A stretch of 10,779 nucleotides of DNA from Paraglomus occultum (GCA_910592205.1 CAJVPJ010001291.1:1-10779), one strand, 5' to 3'; positions 1 through 8,791 are shown, counted from the stretch's first letter. Numbers and translations are program-made. Notes: generated by a model from the letters alone, not told the origin.

Positions 1-264
1 GAGGTACCCAGTTCTCAGACCGCAGACATGGATGAAGACACCCGATCAGAGATCTTCACCATAGAGGAAACTGACAGGGACCTCAATGCTGAAGATGAAC
101 AAAATGACTCCTTTATGGAAAATCAGAGCACCACACCAACATCAGAACCAAACATGAGATATCCATCACTAAACAGCAACAAAAGAAATTTTGAGCTCTC
201 ACCACAGGGATCCCCACACAGCACACTACCTGGCACAATCCTCAATTACTTTGGCAAAACCTGA
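1..264 (+). CDS. LINE ORF1 protein, C-terminal end only
   Basis: The frame is open from base 1 to a TGA at 262-264, so this is the last 87 codons of a longer ORF that starts before the window. The first ATG here, at 28, is probably internal. The visible peptide is hydrophilic, rich in Asp/Glu in its first half and in Ser, Thr, Pro and Asn in its second half, and has no zinc knuckle or RRM in view. By position it should be the tail of the LINE ORF1 RNA-binding chaperone, which in related fungal and animal elements carries its nucleic-acid binding domains further upstream. ORF2 begins 90 bp later in the same frame, with stops TAA at 307 and TAG at 346 in between, so ORF2 must be reached by reinitiation or another non-fusion mechanism. 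Confidence 0.7.
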   Translation, partial: EVPSSQTADMDEDTRSEIFTIEETDRDLNAEDEQNDSFMENQSTTPTSEPNMRYPSLNSNKRNFELSPQGSPHSTLPGTILNYFGKT

Positions 265-354
265 AGAATCAACACCCCTGATAACAACTCACTATCAGAT
301 ACTAACTAATACCAAATCTCCTCTAACTCCTTCTTTTTTAACTATTAGATATCA

Positions 355-996
355 ATGAAAATAATATCCTTAAACGCTAACAGTCTCTCTAACTTCCAAA
401 AATTCAAACGTATACTAACAAAACTTTCCCACTTTTCACCAGATCTAATCCTCCTCCAAGAAGTTTTCAACTAGAATATTACCCCAAATTGACTCAAATT
501 TGCAACTCAAACATGGACTTCTATATGGAAAGGAGACATTCATGCCACACCCTATGTAGCAATCCTGGTAGCCCCACATATTAAATCATCCCTCAGTTTC
601 GAATCCAGTGACCATCGCATCATCGATATCAACATACTACCACCACACTCACCATCAATAAATGTCAGAAATGTATACGCACCTGCAGACCACACTCTAC
701 AAAGACCCTTCTGGACATCCTTTCCTCCCCTTCCTCCATCCCTTAACATCGTTGGGGGAGACTTTAATGGAGTTCTTACGGGAGAAGACCACCAATCCTC
801 TACCACATGGAGACGGGTACCCCTTGGACCATACATCCTACCACACTTCGAAAACCTCATCGACACTGGGGCCACAACAAACAAACCCGCATTCACTTCC
901 TACCACCAAAGTGGAAACAACTGGTCCAAATCTAGAATTGACTTCATCTTCATCTCCCCCACTCTCTTTCCACACTTCAACCTACAAACCCACAAC
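355..996 (+). pseudogene. LINE ORF2 N-terminal endonuclease domain, interrupted by two stops
   Basis: ATG at 355 follows an in-frame TAG at 346 and opens the apurinic-type (exonuclease-endonuclease-phosphatase) domain that nicks target DNA. The expected catalytic motifs are all present: SLNANSL (Asn 7), LLQE (Glu 36), RNVYAP (Tyr 108), GGDFN (Asp 136, Asn 138), SRIDF (Asp 196) and SDSDH (Asp 220, His 221), the last lying just past 996. The frame is broken only by TAG at 472-474 (codon 40) and TGA at 490-492 (codon 46), just after the Glu motif; from 493 it stays open to 3813 with no frameshift. These stops should prevent a full-length ORF2 protein, so this copy is probably non-autonomous. A sequencing error is less likely because two separate stops occur, but recent mutation or readthrough cannot be excluded. 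Confidence 0.88.
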
Positions 997-3813
997 ATGG
1001 GCTCAGACTCTGACCATAGAGCCCTGATTCTAACTGATTCCAGAAGAAACAATGACAAGTCTCCCATATGGCGCTTCAATGCTTCATTCCTTAGATCAAC
1101 CAAACACACCAAAGCCATTGAACAAATCATCTCATTCCACTCCATAAGGAATGCCTATGATTGGGATGACATAAAAGACTCAGTCCGAACATATTGCCAG
1201 AAAGCAGGAAGAGAAAACAAAGCCAAAAGAACAGAAGGCATACGCAACCTCACAAACCGTCTCAATAAACTTCAGAGAAAAGCCAACCCTAACCCAGCCA
1301 AAATAGCAGCTGTAACAAACAGACTCCGAGAGCTGGAGAAAGCACACTCTGAAGCCATGGCCATTAGAGCAAGGGTCAAATGGAGAGAAGAGGGTGAGCA
1401 ATCCACTCGCTATTTCATGCGACAGTTCCACCACCACCGCCGCAAAACCACAATCACCTCACTCCAAGTCCCACCCCATAACACATACAACAACACCTCA
1501 CCACCACCTTCACCCTTCTACTCCTATGTAAGAGACACAATCCCCACCACACAACCATCAAATTACAACAACACCCCAACAACTACAAACGAAACAGAAG
1601 AAATAATCACATATGCTGCTCAACACTTTAAGGACCAATGGTCCCTTTCCTCACCCCTCCCCAACTCCCCTCTTTCCAACTATATTCCCTCCCTCACAGA
1701 AGATGATGTAGATACATTGGCCTTGCCAATCCATGCATCACACATCATAGCAGCACTTAGTGATAAGAACCCAGTCTCTGCACCAGGCCCAGATGGTCTC
1801 ACCTATGCCTTCTACCAACATTTCAAACTCATCCTAGCCCCAATTCTAGCAAAAGTCTTCAACCTAATAGCAGCAGGTCAAATACCACCAACCACCTGGA
1901 GTGAAACACACACCATCCTCATTCCGAAGAAAAACCAGGACCACACAATCATCTCCAACCTCCGACCTATTACACTCTCTAACACTGACCTCAAAATCCT
2001 CTCCACCATATTGGCCAAAAGACTACAAGACACCAACCTCACAAACACATTCATTCATCCTGACCAAACAGGATTCATGGCCCACCGACACATCACTGAC
2101 ACCATCTTAGACATAAACTCTCTCTTTCAACTTCCTGACCCCCCACCCCACTCCTTCCTTCTCTCTCTCGATTGGTCCAAAGCATATGACAGAGTATCAC
2201 ATGCCTGGATTGATCACACCCTAAGACATCTCCATCTCAAACGTCCAACAATCAGACTCATCCAAACTGTCTATCATGACAGGCAAACTTCAATCTTTAT
2301 CAATGGTAAACTGAGCTCCCCCTTCCCTATAAAACAAGGGGTCCCACAAGGAGACCCCCTCGCTCCTCTCCTTTTCAACATTTCTATTGAGCCCCTTTTC
2401 AACGCACTCCGCAAAAACTTGAATGGCATTAACGTCAACCAAAGTAATTTCACAGTCCGTGCATATGCTGACGATACATACATTGGAGGTAGTGGACTGG
2501 GTGACTGGTCCACCCTTCAATTATGGATTGACAGACACCTATTAGCTGCCAATGGCAAAGTCAACTGGAACAAAACAAACTTCTATCCGCTATCCCCATC
2601 CTCCAACTACTCCTATCCTCCCTATCCACCTACAGCTTCACTCCCACTAAAAACCCTAGGGGTATACCTGCCAATTACCCCTGACAACTCTGCAGCCCTC
2701 TGGGAAACCCTCCTTCAAAAAGCAAAAAACAAAGCTGTAGCAATCAACAATCGAAACCTCACCCTCAGAGGACGGGTCTTGATCCTCAAAACCCACATCC
2801 TCTCTCTCTTTTGGTACCATGCATCTGTCTCCCCTCCTCCCCCTAACATCATCAGCAAACTGCAGTCTCTCACTACCCAATTTGTCTGGAATGGCAGGCG
2901 CTACCATCCCAAGGCAGAAATAGCCTCACTTCCCATAAAAGAAGGAGGTATTAACCTCCCTATTATCGAACTGGAAGTAAACATACGCCTAGCAAAAACC
3001 CTCACAAAGGCCTTCACCCCCCACACTCCTTTCTGGGTACATGCCTCTAACCACATTCTCCGAACCCAAACAACAATAAGAGACATAACCCAAGCAATCA
3101 CTCACAAACGCATCACACACAAACCTTTCGAACCTCTCCGCAGCTGCCTGTCAGCCTGCAGAAAGATTGAAAGAAAACAACCCAACACACTCATAGCCCT
3201 ACCTGATCTGCCAGGGCTACGCAACATTCTCCGATCACAGGCCCCTCATGAGCCCAACACTATCACTATCCCAAGTGTTGGACAGCTAGGATGGGATGAA
3301 ATCTTTCACAAAGAACGACATCGACCAGCCTCTGACATCCTATGGCTAGCCACCTGGGAGAGACTTCCAATAGGAAGACCCCTGGAAACCATAGCCCCAG
3401 ACAAAAGTGAATGCCCCTGGTGCCCAAATGAAGAACACACCACCCTACACCTCTTACACCAATGCCACATTGCACAAGCAGTTTGGGATATAGCCCACAA
3501 TGTTTATACAAGTGGCACACACATGCAACCCCCACCCAACATCCCCGACAACTCCCTCTCACCACCACAACACAGACTCCTACGTTCCATCCAATCAGCA
3601 GCAATCTCAATACTTTGGAATGCCTTTACATCAAGGGCCTTCGGACGTAACCCCATCCCCCCAATTACGGACATCAGTAACCAACTTTTAGGACGTCTTC
3701 TATCACTCCGCACTGTAGACAAACAAATAGACCCATCTACCCCATGGGTCTCCCCTAACAAAATTCAATCCATTATAACCGCAGCCATAAGTAGATACTC
3801 TACCCGTCCATAG
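997..3813 (+). CDS. LINE ORF2 reverse transcriptase and CCHC C-terminus (938 codons open)
   Basis: This is the longest open frame and continues the endonuclease frame, so the natural start is 355; ATG 997 is only the first Met after the stops. A basic, coiled linker follows (about ORF2 residues 240 to 370) with the L1-type signature KWREEGEQSTRYF. The reverse transcriptase runs from about residue 470 to 780: APGPDG and LRPITLSN (finger motifs), LLSLDWSKAYDR (motif A, Asp 606), KQGVPQGDPLAPLLF (motif B, about 660), YADD (motif C, Asp 706 and 707) and LKTLGVYLP (motif E). The C-terminus has FVWNGRRYHPKAE, then a zinc-binding motif C-x2-C-x8-H-x4-C at residues 1020 to 1037, as in zf-RVT domains. 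All catalytic Asp residues are intact. The motif C first residue is Tyr where many L1 elements have Phe. The stop is TAG at 3811. Identity as a LINE RT is very secure; activity is doubtful because of the upstream stops. Confidence 0.96.
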   Translation: MGSDSDHRALILTDSRRNNDKSPIWRFNASFLRSTKHTKAIEQIISFHSIRNAYDWDDIKDSVRTYCQKAGRENKAKRTEGIRNLTNRLNKLQRKANPNPAKIAAVTNRLRELEKAHSEAMAIRARVKWREEGEQSTRYFMRQFHHHRRKTTITSLQVPPHNTYNNTSPPPSPFYSYVRDTIPTTQPSNYNNTPTTTNETEEIITYAAQHFKDQWSLSSPLPNSPLSNYIPSLTEDDVDTLALPIHASHIIAALSDKNPVSAPGPDGLTYAFYQHFKLILAPILAKVFNLIAAGQIPPTTWSETHTILIPKKNQDHTIISNLRPITLSNTDLKILSTILAKRLQDTNLTNTFIHPDQTGFMAHRHITDTILDINSLFQLPDPPPHSFLLSLDWSKAYDRVSHAWIDHTLRHLHLKRPTIRLIQTVYHDRQTSIFINGKLSSPFPIKQGVPQGDPLAPLLFNISIEPLFNALRKNLNGINVNQSNFTVRAYADDTYIGGSGLGDWSTLQLWIDRHLLAANGKVNWNKTNFYPLSPSSNYSYPPYPPTASLPLKTLGVYLPITPDNSAALWETLLQKAKNKAVAINNRNLTLRGRVLILKTHILSLFWYHASVSPPPPNIISKLQSLTTQFVWNGRRYHPKAEIASLPIKEGGINLPIIELEVNIRLAKTLTKAFTPHTPFWVHASNHILRTQTTIRDITQAITHKRITHKPFEPLRSCLSACRKIERKQPNTLIALPDLPGLRNILRSQAPHEPNTITIPSVGQLGWDEIFHKERHRPASDILWLATWERLPIGRPLETIAPDKSECPWCPNEEHTTLHLLHQCHIAQAVWDIAHNVYTSGTHMQPPPNIPDNSLSPPQHRLLRSIQSAAISILWNAFTSRAFGRNPIPPITDISNQLLGRLLSLRTVDKQIDPSTPWVSPNKIQSIITAAISRYSTRP

Positions 3814-3920
3814 TCTAATCCGTCCTTATGGGCTTTTGTTCTCTTCCTTTACAAAATATGTAAATAGATAAAAATAGCTTAAACTGGGCTTTAGCGAGCA
3901 CCTTGCTATGAATAAAAGTT
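3814..3920 (+). terminator. LINE 3' UTR with AATAAA signal
   Basis: After the ORF2 TAG there are about 100 bases of T- and A-rich sequence ending in AATAAA at 3911-3916, a standard polyadenylation signal. No long A tail follows, so either the element ends with a very short tail or its true end is a little further right. In LINEs the 3' UTR is what the encoded RT recognises to start reverse transcription. Confidence 0.55.
3892..3908 (+). other. Small hairpin in LINE 3' end
   Basis: TAGCGA and TTGCTA form a 6-bp stem (one G-U pair) around the loop GCACC. It sits 2 bases before AATAAA. Several LINE families need a 3' stem-loop for RT recognition, so this is a plausible RT-binding hairpin, but a stem this short can arise by chance. 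Confidence 0.35.
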
Positions 3921-4632
3921 CCTCGCGATCTACCATTGGCCGACTTATCGAGACTGACTATGTATCTATGCAGTAAGCTGCAACTGTCAGATTGTCCAAG
4001 TACGACACATGCAACATGACATAATACTACTGATAATAATGAGCCATGCTAACTCTTTACGCTAGCAAATAAGTCTTTACATCTATAGAAATATTGCAAT
4101 TGTCGCAATTAGTTTCTATAAATAAGAACAAGACACTTCGGGAGTAAAAAAATATTCAATCAGGGGTAAGGGGTAAATTACTGCGGATAAGCCACGCGTA
4201 TAATTTTAATTTAGACTGATCTTTATGCTTCGTCTACATTCTTGCGAAGTTTTACGCTTGTGGCCAAAAATGTTACGAATACACATTAAAGAAGTCAGTT
4301 ATAAATAAATTATTATATTAATCATAATTGACTGTTTCAAAAAGGTAAATGAGACGTAAAAATGGACACTCTGTATTTCTCGGGGTTAAAGTAATAATAA
4401 TAACAAGGAACTTTATACTAAGAAAACGCGATCTGGCAACATGTGAGCAATCAGGAAACTGTTGAGTAAGGTTCTCCCGCATTATCACAGGTAATCTTTA
4501 AATGTTTCTCACCTTTATTCAATCGTTCAATTCCATCGAATATCAGTTGTCACTTTATATACCTGAGTTTGCCAACTTTTATAAGCTTTTATTCAAGATG
4601 TGAAAGTCATTACAAATCGAATCAATCTGTAA
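3921..4632. other. AT-rich stretch without a defensible gene
   Basis: No long ORF and no recognisable domain. A short protein-like stretch at about 4423 to 4491 (frame beginning RKRDLATCEQSGN, one TGA) ends next to a weak donor GTAATC at 4492 and might be an upstream exon of the decayed gene that follows; this is tentative. An inverted repeat at 4084-4120 is listed separately. Confidence 0.4.
4084..4120. repeat. Nested inverted repeat
   Basis: TATAGAAA (4084-4091) pairs with TTTCTATA (4113-4120), and inside it ATTGC (4093-4097) pairs with GCAAT (4105-4109), leaving a 7-base loop and a small internal bulge. Together 13 base pairs could form one imperfect hairpin. It is not linked to any gene I can see. 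Confidence 0.5.
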
Positions 4633-6386
4633 AGAATTATCCGGGCACATACAATACGTTATGCCACTGGGCAGTTACTCATCTTAGAAGTGGAGATGGC
4701 TATTCAGAAGAATAATGTACGTGTAGAACGGATCAGACACTATTCTCTAGTTAAACTGGTAGTAAGACAGAAGAAGGTATTTGATTGTGTTGGCAAGCAA
4801 TTTAATGATAATACCATCTTTGGTAAGTTTTTATTTATTATATATAGACATAAGAACCGTTTCTTGATTGTTTGCGGATGTGGCCATTTCAGTGATTGAC
4901 AGTGTACGTACCGTCTAATATCAAGAAGAGATTCCGCGCCTCCGAAAATACAAAATAGCAGGACGTTTCCGTATATACGATACATTTATTGGTGTCCCAC
5001 GCAAACTAATGGTCAGTATCAACTAAGCCAAGCGACCAAAAATGTTAAGCTTTGTGCATAATGTCCGAGATGCAATAGAAAAACTCAAGATGAAAGTAAG
5101 TACCGAGCTTTAAATTTAAGTAACTAGAACTATTCACTTTAAGCTAAGTATGGAACGCTAAATTATATCCATTTGTTAGACAATGGTTTAGGATGAGGTG
5201 ATCCAACCAAAGACTTTTGAACTTTGAGTGCGAGAACACCGACTCAGTACCAAGAACAAAGCCTTTTACAATAATGACAAAGGTTTTTAATGCAACAAAA
5301 GTTGTGCAATTTGTACGTAACAAAACTTTGATCTGGTCAAATGCAGTTGCACTAACTATAGAATCGAACTTCGATTGTAAGGACTGCCTTATGGGTGTTA
5401 GAGCACACGATGGGAAAAAGCATGTTTTCGATAATATAGCGACGTGAAGTAATGAACAAATAGTGAATGGATTCTGAGCAAACCATAAGACACATGCTGT
5501 CGAATTATCCATTGCCAAGGAGTTTACCGATATACCAGCGTACTTCTCACGACTTACTAAACAATCAACAATTACCACCTCTTGTCATCTTTCTCATTTG
5601 TGGCAAAGTGGAGAATTGAACCAATGTACAAAATCGTGTCAGTTGTTGGACTCACTGCTTGTTCAAGGTAGCCTTGGATACGAGAAAGATTGCAATTGAC
5701 TATTATGGTATGTTTGTATAACGCGAACATTTTCAAATAATTCAATCCTCATACATGTATTATTCCAGATCAGGAAACCTCAAACGACTAAAAATGCAAT
5801 GAAAGAAATCCGAATTTAGTCTTGGCATTTTTGACATACTATCTGTCACTTTCAATAACCTCGCCATATAGATCACGCTCAAAATTCCAAACTAGTAAAC
5901 GAAATTGGACAACTCCAAACGGCACTCGCCAACATCAAATCGAGTGTTTGTATGACTCTGTACGGCGAAATGTGTCTGGAGTGCATGGCAAATCTGTCAA
6001 AGCATCGCATCGATTGAGTCGAGGATGACTGATATTACAGTCATTATCGGAAGACTGATGAATGGGTAAGAATTGATTATTTGCCACATTTGGAGTTTGC
6101 TTCTGTTTGTTTAGACTAATTTTCCAACGCATAATTTCTCATAAATGTCATTCAGTCGGATATGCACATACGAGTTCAACAAATGCATTCATAGACTATT
6201 TTAAAATGGTTTTTTTACAGATTGATACATGAAATTTTGAGGAATTTGATCTTATTGGGTATCAAACAATGGTTCTTAAGCCCACCAGAGACACGGACGG
6301 CGATTTACCTGTACCAATGGAACATGGATAAAGTAAGTGGTCTAGTTTTTGTTTTGGGGGCTTTTGTTTATCGCGTGTATGTTTAG
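4633..6386 (+). pseudogene. Decayed multi-exon protein gene of unknown family
   Basis: Protein-like segments join across short introns. Exon 4633-4822 (contains SLVKLVVRQKKVF) is followed by intron 4823-4892 (GTAAGT/TTTCAG, 70 bp). Exon 4893-5095 (IAGRFRIYDTFIGVPR; MLSFVHNVRDAIEKL) holds TAA at 4916 and 5024. Intron 5096-5179 (84 bp) follows. Exon 5180-5707 (KTLIWSNAVALTIES; FTDIPAYFSRLTKQS) has TAG 5189, a frame change near 5220, and TGA 5445, 5475 and 5697. Intron 5708-5768 (GTATGT/TTCCAG, 61 bp). Exon 5769-6065 (EFSLGIFDILSVTFNN; LVNEIGQLQTALANI; YYSHYRKTDEW) has a 1-base shift at 5869 and TGA 5800, 6015 and 6030. An intron starts at 6066 (GTAAGA) and may end at 6114 or 6220. Exon 6221-6332 (QWFLSPPETRTAIYLYQW) and intron 6333-6386 (54 bp) follow. 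Every stop is one C-to-T step from CAA, CAG or CGA. I do not recognise the family. It could be a host gene or an intron-bearing transposon gene; the exon limits are my reading. Confidence 0.55.
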
Positions 6387-7482
6387 ATATGATCAAATTT
6401 ATCGAGTCACTTCACTCAATAGCCCTAACAATATTATTTTCCTTTCATTTTACAATCTTGTTATAATTTTCTCTTTGTTTTACTTTATTCATATTCGTAT
6501 TAATTTGGTCAAAGAATTAAAAAGAAGATCTATTAAAGACTATAAATTTCGAATAAAAATTTACTTGTAAGAACCCATTTTCCTTATTAAAGTGTCGTTT
6601 ACTCTTCCCGAATATACTAACGAATCGTATAATTTAAATGCTTCATTGTTTAAAGAAATTCTAAATTAGAAATCTCTTGTGTTTTCTGCGATCTAGTCTT
6701 CTTGTTAATATCGTAATAGTTTCTCACCATGCTACAAACATCGTAGAAGCTAGAATAATGTTTGATATTGATACGCGGTTGTTATTGATCTGAGTTATTG
6801 TGGTGGAATGACAAAAATCGAGTTTTTTTTACAACTAACAAGCTATCAAGATAGCGATAGTTTTTTTTTGTCATATCTTTTCGAATACGGTTACAGCACC
6901 CTAAAAGTAATTAAGAATTTTATTATTACGTTGAATGGTATGAAGAAGAGAGAAAAGGAAGACGGGAAATATTTACTTTACATTGCCCTATAATTGTATA
7001 TTTTATAGATTCGTCTCCAGGTTCATGCCTTATTAATAAAATAAATGAGTACGTGTATCATCATTATCAAGATATATAGACTCGCTATCAGGTGCCACTG
7101 CAATATATCATGTATCCTATTCACCACAGACAATCCTGCTGTAACCTTTCGGCAACGGAGATGAACGTTCACAGCAAGCTTTCGCATACTGTGGCCACGA
7201 AGCGCTTTCAATTCTCCGATTTACGCCTAGTGGCAGCGTAACTTCAGATACATAATAACTCAACAGATACTCAGTGAAAAAACTCACCTAGGACAACAGA
7301 ACTCTCGCTCAAAAGATTTTTTTGACAGTATTTTTGAACTCGCTTTCCCCGTGCAACAAAACTTGTATTGGATATAAAAAAAATATTACGTAAAGTTATT
7401 ACTTCGAATGTATGGTAAACTGAGCTGACCAAAGAAGTAAAGAGACGACGATTGCGAGAAATGAGAAAGGGTTACAGAGAAC
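6387..7482. other. AT-rich stretch, no supported gene
   Basis: Sequence just after 6386 may continue the decayed gene, but every frame is soon broken by stops. A 61-codon ORF with a proper ATG at 6808 (to 6993) is low-complexity and shows no domain; it contains a small palindrome at 6842-6855 (GCTATC, AA, GATAGC). Bases 7075 to 7240 are less AT-rich and give protein-like reading on the plus strand (ILFTTDNPAVTFRQRR, then TGA), perhaps another gene remnant. None of this is strong enough to call a gene. Confidence 0.4.
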
Positions 7483-7660
7483 TCCCGGTACTTTTTTGCA
7501 CTCATATGACATTTGTGATGACATCATTCGCTTTTGTTAATGTCTCGGTACTTTTTTGCATTCATATGACATTTGTGATGACATCATTCGCTTTTGCTAA
7601 TAGAACAAAAGTCTCGGTACTTTTGCAGTCACATGACATTCGACTAATGAACGATATCGT
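7483..7660. repeat. Tandem repeat, 60-bp unit, about 2.7 copies
   Basis: Copy 1 is 7483-7542 and copy 2 is 7543-7611; they differ at about three positions over the first 57 bp, and copy 2 carries about 9 extra bases (AGAACAAAA region). Copy 3 (7612 to about 7660) is degenerate. Each unit begins TCTCGGTACTTTTTTGCA and contains CATATG and the interrupted palindrome TGATGACATCA (7516-7526 and 7576-7586), which resembles a bZIP/CRE-like site. A 60-bp period keeps a reading frame open across copies 1 and 2, but the peptide looks like a by-product of the repeat. Confidence 0.85.
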
Positions 7661-7880
7661 TTGCTGTCGCTCTTTTAGACTAGCTTCTACACAGTCACTC
7701 TCGATATAATGAAGATACTTATAATCTCGCGATATAACGTTATAATGATGTTTTTGTGTGATCTATATAGAACCGAGCTTAGTAACATCATATTAAATTA
7801 ACTCCCTTATAAATTTAGTCGGACAGTCAGCAGTACAAGCTCTGCATTTCCGTCTGACAATTTACTTTTTTATAAAAAGA
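7661..7880. other. Non-coding spacer with a 12-bp palindrome
   Basis: No gene is seen. A perfect 12-bp palindrome TATAACGTTATA lies at 7733-7744. The spacer ends where homology to the kinesin pseudogene begins. Confidence 0.35.
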
Positions 7881-8744
7881 CTAACTTTTTGGGTGTTGGT
7901 CTTTCTTTTGTTCAGTGCATGGGATTCCAATTTACATTCAGATCTTTAATGTACATTTCATCAGCCTGCTCCCCTTCACTAATTTGGTAACCTTGTTTCA
8001 TAAACTTTTGATAAGAGTGTTGCTTTCTTTGATTAACTGTTCAGCCTCACATAATCTGGTTCCTTTTCACCTGCACTAGTTTCTGAATGATTCAATTCAG
8101 TGTGAGCAAGGGAGTTGAGACTCAAGAGCAGAGATTGAGTTTTAATATTCTTCAATTACAAGCTCTACAGCTTGTTGGAACGATTCTGTGATGTCTGATG
8201 ACCAAGGAAGTTTTGCTTCATCTTCTTTCTTTATTATTATAGAACTGAGATATTTTGGTGAGCCTGGCCTGGTTGGTTATTCCCATGAAGTTGCATTGTC
8301 AGCATAATCAGCATTGTTTTGGTGTTTGTGGCCACTTCTGCATTAACTCTTGATATGAAAGCTGTAGATTAGTGAACTCATCTTCTAATGTATCAATATC
8401 AGAATTTTTTTTTTCATTTATCACCTTTAGTAACAAACATCAATGATCTTCTATAATGCTGCAGTGAATCATAACCATTAGGCAATGTTGGAATACTTCT
8501 TCCACTGTCAACCCTAAAGTCAGTCTTCAACAACCTAATACTAATCTGTTCTCTCAGCTTTGACATCAATCCCTGAAGATGCTCAACATCATTCCATCCA
8601 GATTCTTCCTGGCCTGGTTGACTACGGCGCCTTATTCTTGATGTTCCGTGCTCAATTGGCATATTTTAAAATGTGTTTATACTCTGCTGGGGAGACACAA
8701 GCAATCATGAGCATTTGAGCATTGTTGAACTCACACAGTGACCC
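7881..8744 (-). pseudogene. Kinesin-4 type motor protein pseudogene fragment
   Basis: Read on the minus strand from 8744 downward. NNAQMLMIACVSPAEY (8679-8726) is the kinesin motor signature near the end of the motor domain. About eight codons then seem lost before ILKYAN, followed by TGA at 8652-8654 where kinesins have an invariant Arg, then ARNIKNKA. After a frameshift comes the neck, EESGWNDVEHLQ, typical of fungal kinesin-4 proteins. Coiled-coil pieces follow in order and in shifting frames: TLEDEFTNLQLSYQEL (about 8335-8400), SFQQAVELVIEEY (8145 to about 8185), HTELNHSE, AEQLIKESNTLI, YIKDLN and TEQKKDQ (about 7890-7915). It holds at least six frameshifts or stops and no intron. Only the end of the motor and the start of the stalk, about 280 codons, are present. 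It is a dead copy, either a retro-pseudogene or a fragment of a duplicated intronless gene. Homology is judged from remembered family motifs. Confidence 0.85.
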
Positions 8745-8791
8745 ATTTTGTCCGAAATGTGATTGGTTGATCATTGATTAACCTTCTATAA

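Larger units (their letters stand above)
1..3920 (+). mobile_element. LINE retrotransposon (L1/Tx1-like), 5' truncated by window edge
   Basis: A non-LTR retrotransposon that would copy itself by target-primed reverse transcription. The order is ORF1 tail, 90-bp gap, ORF2 with APE-type endonuclease, reverse transcriptase and CCHC zinc motif, then a short 3' UTR with AATAAA at 3911. The plus strand is strongly A/C-rich and G-poor, unlike the AT-rich flank to the right. The 5' end lies outside the window. The 3' end is not certain: no clear poly(A) tail or target-site duplication can be seen, and 3920 is placed just after AATAAA. The domain order and the C-x2-C-x8-H-x4-C motif fit the L1/Tx1-like group; the clade is an inference. 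The copy looks young because 1,150 codons of ORF2 carry only two lesions. Confidence 0.93.

Noticed and set aside
662-1027. Plus-strand ORF of 121 codons over the endonuclease region.
   Set aside because: It is out of frame with the endonuclease motifs GDFN, RIDF and SDH, which read cleanly in the ORF2 frame.
2274-3761. Several minus-strand and other-frame ORFs inside the LINE.
   Set aside because: They are shadows of the RT frame, whose motifs are unmistakable.
355-5026. Alternative genetic code (TAA/TAG as Gln, TGA as Arg or Trp) to explain in-frame stops.
   Set aside because: The 938-codon LINE frame has many Gln, Arg and Trp codons and not a single internal stop, so the stops are mutations.
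5144-5578. Open minus-strand frame of 144 codons.
   Set aside because: It lies opposite the exon 5180-5707 reading with codon third positions aligned, so openness on one strand helps the other. The plus reading fits intron ends on both sides; the minus one has no domain or splice context. It is not fully excluded.
6349-6570. 73-codon plus ORF rich in Phe, Ile and Tyr.
   Set aside because: It starts in a likely intron at a non-ATG codon and its composition is what AT-rich DNA gives by chance.
7452-7709. 85-codon ORF across the tandem repeat.
   Set aside because: A 60-bp period keeps a frame open by itself; the peptide has no domain and the copies show no sign of codon-level constraint.
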